DNA of 64,000 nucleotides from PALSA-1353 sp050012375 (lineage in GTDB: Bacteria; Planctomycetota; Phycisphaerae; Tepidisphaerales; Tepidisphaeraceae), in NCBI GenBank assembly GCA_050012375.1, contig JBEKHH010000021.1, forward strand, positions 9,709 through 73,708, given 5' to 3'. Under the pieces are notes generated by a model. It saw nothing but the letters and a program-made list of their open reading frames with translations, did not search any database and was not told where the DNA came from. Both the position numbers and the translations under genes were made by a program. Shown here piece after piece: positions 60,441 through 64,000 of the stretch (positions within the stretch are counted from its first letter, which is position 1; each line of letters starts with the position of its first letter).

Positions 60441-61402
60441 CTAGTTGTGAATGAACAGCGGCCTTTTGACTTCGGCGATTCGGCCGCTGGCCAGTGCCTT
60501 GAGTTGCTGCAAATAGTCACGGTCCGAGGTAAACTCGATGCCCGTCCACGGCAGTCGCCGTATTAATGATGCCCGGGCGATCCATACGCCGAGGTCCGGC
60601 CCTCCGATAAGCTCGCTCCAACCGTGATAGGAGTGCAACGCGTGGCAAATGATCAAGTCGGCCTTGTCGGCCGCATTCACCATTTGTTCAAGATGCCCCG
60701 GAACGTAGTAATTGTCATCGTTCGACAGGCCGATGAATTCCCCCCGGCAGGCGTCAATGCCGATCTGGCGGTGTGGATGCCCCATCGCCCCAGCGATTTT
60801 GCCGTCTCGATTACCGTCACCCGCTTGTCACCGATCGACTTTACCAGTTCGACGGCTGCTGGGTTGGGTCCATCGGTAACCGCGATGACTTCCCAATTCT
60901 CATAACGCTGTCGGCGCATCGAGAGGAGGAACAGATGCAATCGCTCCGGATCATATTTTACCCGGATGTTCATGGAAACCAGTGGTTCTGGGTCGGGCTT
61001 CAGTCCAGCCGCCGCAAGGATCAAGCGGTAGAGCCGCCGATTGTAGGTGCCATTGGCCAGGACCGGCTTGGGGTCATGCCCGAGGATTTTCATCAGGGCC
61101 GCCAAGGCGGCATGACTTCTGCCGATGCCCACTTGGCATTGCAGGACGAGGTTTGGGACTTCGTTCTCGATTTGCTTCGTAGCGAAACGGAAAATTCTCT
61201 CCCCGTGTTCGGCGGACGGCGGCAAGACGATCTGAAAAGCCTCGCTCGCATCGTTGAAGACCAGATCGAGATGATCGACGACTACGTTCCAATCTTTAAT
61301 CTGCGCTAATTGCTCGGTTGAATCCGCCATGCGGATGATCGCACAAGGGCTGGGGAGCGGTTCATTTTCCGCCTTCTCTCGCGACAGAGTGTAAAGCAAC
61401 AT
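60441..61402 (-). pseudogene. Phosphatase-glycosyltransferase fusion, split by a frameshift
   Basis: Two frames join in the right order. The first (stop codon near 60677, start ATG at 61402) has a cysteine-phosphatase domain: IIRMADSTEQ, VDHLDLVFNDAS, and the P-loop LQCQVGIGRSHAA (Cys89-x5-Arg95), followed by a GT-A opening (MNIRVKYDPERLHLFLLSMR, RYENWEVIAVTDGPNP). After KSLGRWG the sense switches to the other frame, which continues as HPHRQIGIDACRGEFIGLSN, DDNYYVPGHLEQM (a DxD-like acidic site) and ends at 60441. A G-tract at 60780-60783 (CCCC on plus) is the likely site of a single-base loss. Whether this is a real mutation or a base-calling error cannot be told. Fusion is the observation; function is inference. 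Confidence 0.75.
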
Positions 61403-61515
61403 TCCGGTCAGCATCCTTAATCCAGGCCGGTTTATCGAGTCTGAGCGCCGGGATTCCCCCTTGTGTACTCGCCTACAATACAGGATAAACGATCCGTCGA
61501 TTTTGCCAGGGAACC

Positions 61516-62379
61516 ATGAGTCGCCAGGCCGTTTCACGACGTCGCATTCCGCCGGTTCCCCGATCTGTTCGGGGGCTGGACATCCGCCTCGTTGCCGTGG
61601 ACCTCGACGGAACCCTCCTGAACGATTCCAAGCAGGTCAGCGATCAGACGCTGCAAGCCTTCGGTTCCGTGATCGATCGCGGCATCCGCGTGGTGATCGC
61701 CTCGGCCCGCCCACCGCGCAGCGTCCGTCAAATCTACCACACGCTGAAGCTCGACACCTGGCAGATCAATTACAACGGCGCCCTCATCTGGGACGAGCCC
61801 AACAAGCAGGTGATCTTCCATTGCCCCATGCCGTGCGAGCGGGTCAGACGACTCATCGACACCGCCCGATCGCGCTTCCCATCGGTCCTGGTGAGTTGCG
61901 AAATCCTCGACCGCTGGTACACCGACCGTTTCGATCCGTCCTACACCACCGAAACCGGCCGCATGTTCAAGCCCGACGTCATCGCCGGCTTCGATGAATT
62001 TTGCAACCAGCCGATCACCAAGCTGCTGTTGCTCGGAGACCGTGGCACAATCGACTCGCTCGAATCGATGCTGGTCGCGGGCAACGACGGCAACGTCACC
62101 ATCGTCCGATCCGATCCGGAAATCCTCCAGATCATGGACAAATACGTGAGCAAGGCCGCCGCTTTGCAATTGGTGGCCGAGCACTATCAAGTTCCCATGG
62201 AAAACGTGATGGCCATTGGCGACGCCCCGAATGACGTGGGCATTGTCAAAATCGCCGGCGTCGGCGTTGCCATGGACAACGGCAGCGAGGTCGTAAAGAA
62301 CGTCGCGGATTGGATCGCCCCGTCGAACAACGACCACGGCGTGCACGCCGCCCTCGTGAAGTTCGGATTGTGCGATTGA
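61516..62379 (+). CDS. HAD-superfamily Cof-type phosphatase
   Basis: 287-residue sugar/nucleotide phosphatase of the HAD IIB group. Asp29 and Asp31 in VAVDLDGTLL form the nucleophile and acid, ASARPPRSV follows the S/T of motif II (IASARPPR), Lys in ITKLLLLGD is motif III and GDAPNDVGIVKIAG is motif IV. C2-type cap between motifs II and III. Cof phosphatases hydrolyse small phosphoesters such as pyridoxal-P or sugar-P. Divergent from the frameshifted gene by 113 bases. Confidence 0.9.
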   Translation: MSRQAVSRRRIPPVPRSVRGLDIRLVAVDLDGTLLNDSKQVSDQTLQAFGSVIDRGIRVVIASARPPRSVRQIYHTLKLDTWQINYNGALIWDEPNKQVIFHCPMPCERVRRLIDTARSRFPSVLVSCEILDRWYTDRFDPSYTTETGRMFKPDVIAGFDEFCNQPITKLLLLGDRGTIDSLESMLVAGNDGNVTIVRSDPEILQIMDKYVSKAAALQLVAEHYQVPMENVMAIGDAPNDVGIVKIAGVGVAMDNGSEVVKNVADWIAPSNNDHGVHAALVKFGLCD

Positions 62380-62406
62380 GTGGCCGAAAGCGCTTCGGCG
62401 ACGCGC

Positions 62407-64000
62407 CTAGAATTTACTCGGCTGGCTGGAAGCTGAAGCGTGCCTTCGCGCTATTTCCCTGGCTCGTTTTTGTTCCTCCACAGAATAGACATTCGTGTCA
62501 TACGCATCGCCGACTTCGTTAAACAATTGGTTGGCCTCGTTCCAGTGGCCGCTCCAACTCGCCACGCGAGCCATTTCCAATTCGATCCCGACGCTCCGTG
62601 GGCGATGAAGCCGATACTGGGCGTACACTGAGCTGATCTCATCCCACGCCTGCGGGTTGTTGTCAAAATACGCCTTTTGCTCCGACCGCTGCCAACCGCC
62701 ATCTGTGTAATGCGAAGCGCGAAGATGGGCTTCGACCAGAATATACGGTATGCCCGCGTCCCAGTTGCCCCCGGCGAGACATTCGCGGCCAAACTTCAGC
62801 ATCTCCTCATTGCTCCCGTACCATTTCGGCTCCAGGTAATAGAGCTTCTGCGAGCAGGCCCAGTAATTGTCCGGATCGGCCTGCATGGCGCGGCTGAACC
62901 ACAGTTCCATTCGGTCGCGCCCCTGGCCCTGGCCGAGTTCCACGTCGATCATGCTGGCTGCCGTATCCGAATTGGTCGGATCGAGTTTCCATGCCTGTTC
63001 GAGCGCGTCAGCGGCTTTGGCGAGGCGCTGTCCAAACAATTGCCAACCCTGCTGGGTGACGGAGTCGGCCCAGCCGCCGCCCCGCGCATCCCATGCGTAC
63101 TCCGTGTTGAATTTTCCCTGCACCTCCAGGGCGACGCTCGGATCGACGCTCGATTTCTTGAGTTCGTCGAATAGCGCAGCCGGCAGCGTGCGGCGATCGC
63201 CGTAAACCGCCGGCGACACGCCCTCCATTACCTCGAACAGGAAAAAAATCTGCTGCCTTGGCAGGTCCCGATCGGCGATCACCTTGGCAAACAGCGCCTT
63301 GCCCTGATCGACCAACTGATCCCTCTTTTTCTTGTTAGCATTGCTGACGGGAGTGTTAAGGGCGATGGCCTTTGCGGCCCAAAAGTCCGCCGCCATCTTG
63401 AACGACAGGGGATAGTCGCTCTCCTTCATGTGTTCCTGCGCGGTAGTCGCCACTTCGGCGGTCCAGCCTCTGTCCGTGTCATTCCATCGCATCAGGTTCT
63501 GGCCCCAGGCAAGCCACATCAAGGGATCGGTACAATTGGCCTTACAGGCGGGATTGGCTTCGCGCCAGATGATCGAGTCCTCGTCCCCGCTGGATCTCGG
63601 GTCGTTGGACCACAGCCGCACCGCCGCCTGCACCACGGCCCGCGACGGAGCCGCCCAAGGTTTCTTGTCCGAAATCTTCTCGGATACATCAAGCAAATGA
63701 CTGCGATACCACGCCATCCGCTGCTGCGTCCACAGCGCGTTGCCAAGCCGCACGGCATCCTGACCAAGCGCCTCCCCGATCGGACGCGTGGTGGCCGATG
63801 GCAGGTTGCCGCTCGTAATGGCCGCTTGCAGCAGCGGAAGCGCCGCCGTCGGCAGCTTTCGCTCGGACGCCGCCACCGCCGCAGCGTCCGCGCTCGCCGC
63901 ATCGCGCACGAGTCCATCGACGCGGGCCTGCAATTCGGCCTGGTATCGCTGTTCTTCGGCAGTGTGATCGTCGCCCGGTACCTGGAGGCTTCCTGGCGGC
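62407..64000 (-). CDS. Exported-type TPR-like protein (5' end outside window)
   Basis: At least 530 residues, open at the window edge, so the N-terminus and any signal peptide are missing. Helical repeats with an acidic character: WAAKAIALNTPVSNANKKKR, ALEQAWKLDPTNSDTAASMI, AMQADPDNYWACSQKLYYLE, and C-terminal QLFNEVGDAYDTNVYSVEEQ resemble TPR units. DPDNYWAC and WDAGIPYILVEAHLRAS are notable for planctomycete DUF4034-like proteins. Function unknown. Confidence 0.7.
   Translation of the reverse strand, partial: PPGSLQVPGDDHTAEEQRYQAELQARVDGLVRDAASADAAAVAASERKLPTAALPLLQAAITSGNLPSATTRPIGEALGQDAVRLGNALWTQQRMAWYRSHLLDVSEKISDKKPWAAPSRAVVQAAVRLWSNDPRSSGDEDSIIWREANPACKANCTDPLMWLAWGQNLMRWNDTDRGWTAEVATTAQEHMKESDYPLSFKMAADFWAAKAIALNTPVSNANKKKRDQLVDQGKALFAKVIADRDLPRQQIFFLFEVMEGVSPAVYGDRRTLPAALFDELKKSSVDPSVALEVQGKFNTEYAWDARGGGWADSVTQQGWQLFGQRLAKAADALEQAWKLDPTNSDTAASMIDVELGQGQGRDRMELWFSRAMQADPDNYWACSQKLYYLEPKWYGSNEEMLKFGRECLAGGNWDAGIPYILVEAHLRASHYTDGGWQRSEQKAYFDNNPQAWDEISSVYAQYRLHRPRSVGIELEMARVASWSGHWNEANQLFNEVGDAYDTNVYSVEEQKRAREIARRHASASSQPSKF

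Noticed and set aside
60441..60785. Separate small gene with its own start at 60785
   Set aside because: The upstream frame ends in mid-domain and this frame continues the same glycosyltransferase without gap, which favours one frameshifted gene.

Overview
The window is about 60% GC and looks like chromosome of a Planctomycetota bacterium, most plausibly class Phycisphaerae. The reasons are two PEP-CTERM exported proteins and a dockerin-like remnant, a pseudopilin-like protein with a GFTLIE motif, paired ClpP paralogues, a prokaryotic serpin, a TM-anchored GspE-like protein, and a Gram-negative outer-membrane set (LptD, giant AsmA-like protein). Taxonomy is inference from gene content; there is no rRNA gene.

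Layout. 0-6 kb: 3' part of an LptD-like gene, rpiA, two small toxin-antitoxin-like loci (an Unstab_antitox antitoxin with a broken ParE toxin; a PBECR-like nuclease with DUF2283) and a secreted protein. 5.5-11 kb, minus strand: lipoprotein, clpP, clpP, a DUF89 phosphatase and two aldo/keto reductases, followed by repeats, a terminator and a possible structured RNA. 11.4-16.2 kb: secreted coiled-coil protein, serpin, PDZ-like membrane protein, membrane glycosyltransferase. 16.4-22.8 kb, minus strand: a membrane cluster of CvpA-like protein, degenerate GspE-like ATPase, small membrane protein and a second membrane glycosyltransferase. 22.8-27.8 kb: F-type ATP synthase genes in the order Z-I-B-E-F-H-A, stopping before gamma, beta and epsilon. 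28-35.5 kb: Ser/Thr kinase, an uncharacterised protein, the 1739-residue AsmA-like protein with a small exported partner.

35.7-45 kb: GDP-mannose sugar genes (gmd, fcl, GDP-mannose 3,5-epimerase-like) and a GT4 glycosyltransferase, interrupted by a PEP-CTERM gene and an accessory block (repeats, SEC-C protein, HEPN/MNT toxin-antitoxin pair). 45-52.7 kb: fructosamine-kinase-like protein, pseudopilin, PEGA-like lipoprotein, rlmN, sigma factor plus possible anti-sigma partner, bioF-like synthase, HU-like protein, lipoprotein. 52.9-54.9 kb: leuA preceded by a complete leucine attenuator (promoter, Leu-rich leader peptide, antiterminator/terminator), then tRNA-Pro(CGG). 55-64 kb: NCS2-like permease, third aldo/keto reductase, remnants, PEP-CTERM protein, a frameshifted phosphatase-glycosyltransferase fusion, HAD phosphatase and the 3' part of a large exported protein.

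Intergenic DNA is unusually rich in structure. I see three or four repeat families: long branched hairpins with CGCGAAGA-like arms (four sites), inverted arrays of 7-8 bp tandem repeats (four or five sites), a short covarying TTTAGCGGC hairpin (three sites), and REP-like AATTCAAAGGGG or ACGGGACAGCTCTGAATT elements. No CRISPR array, complete insertion sequence or prophage was seen.
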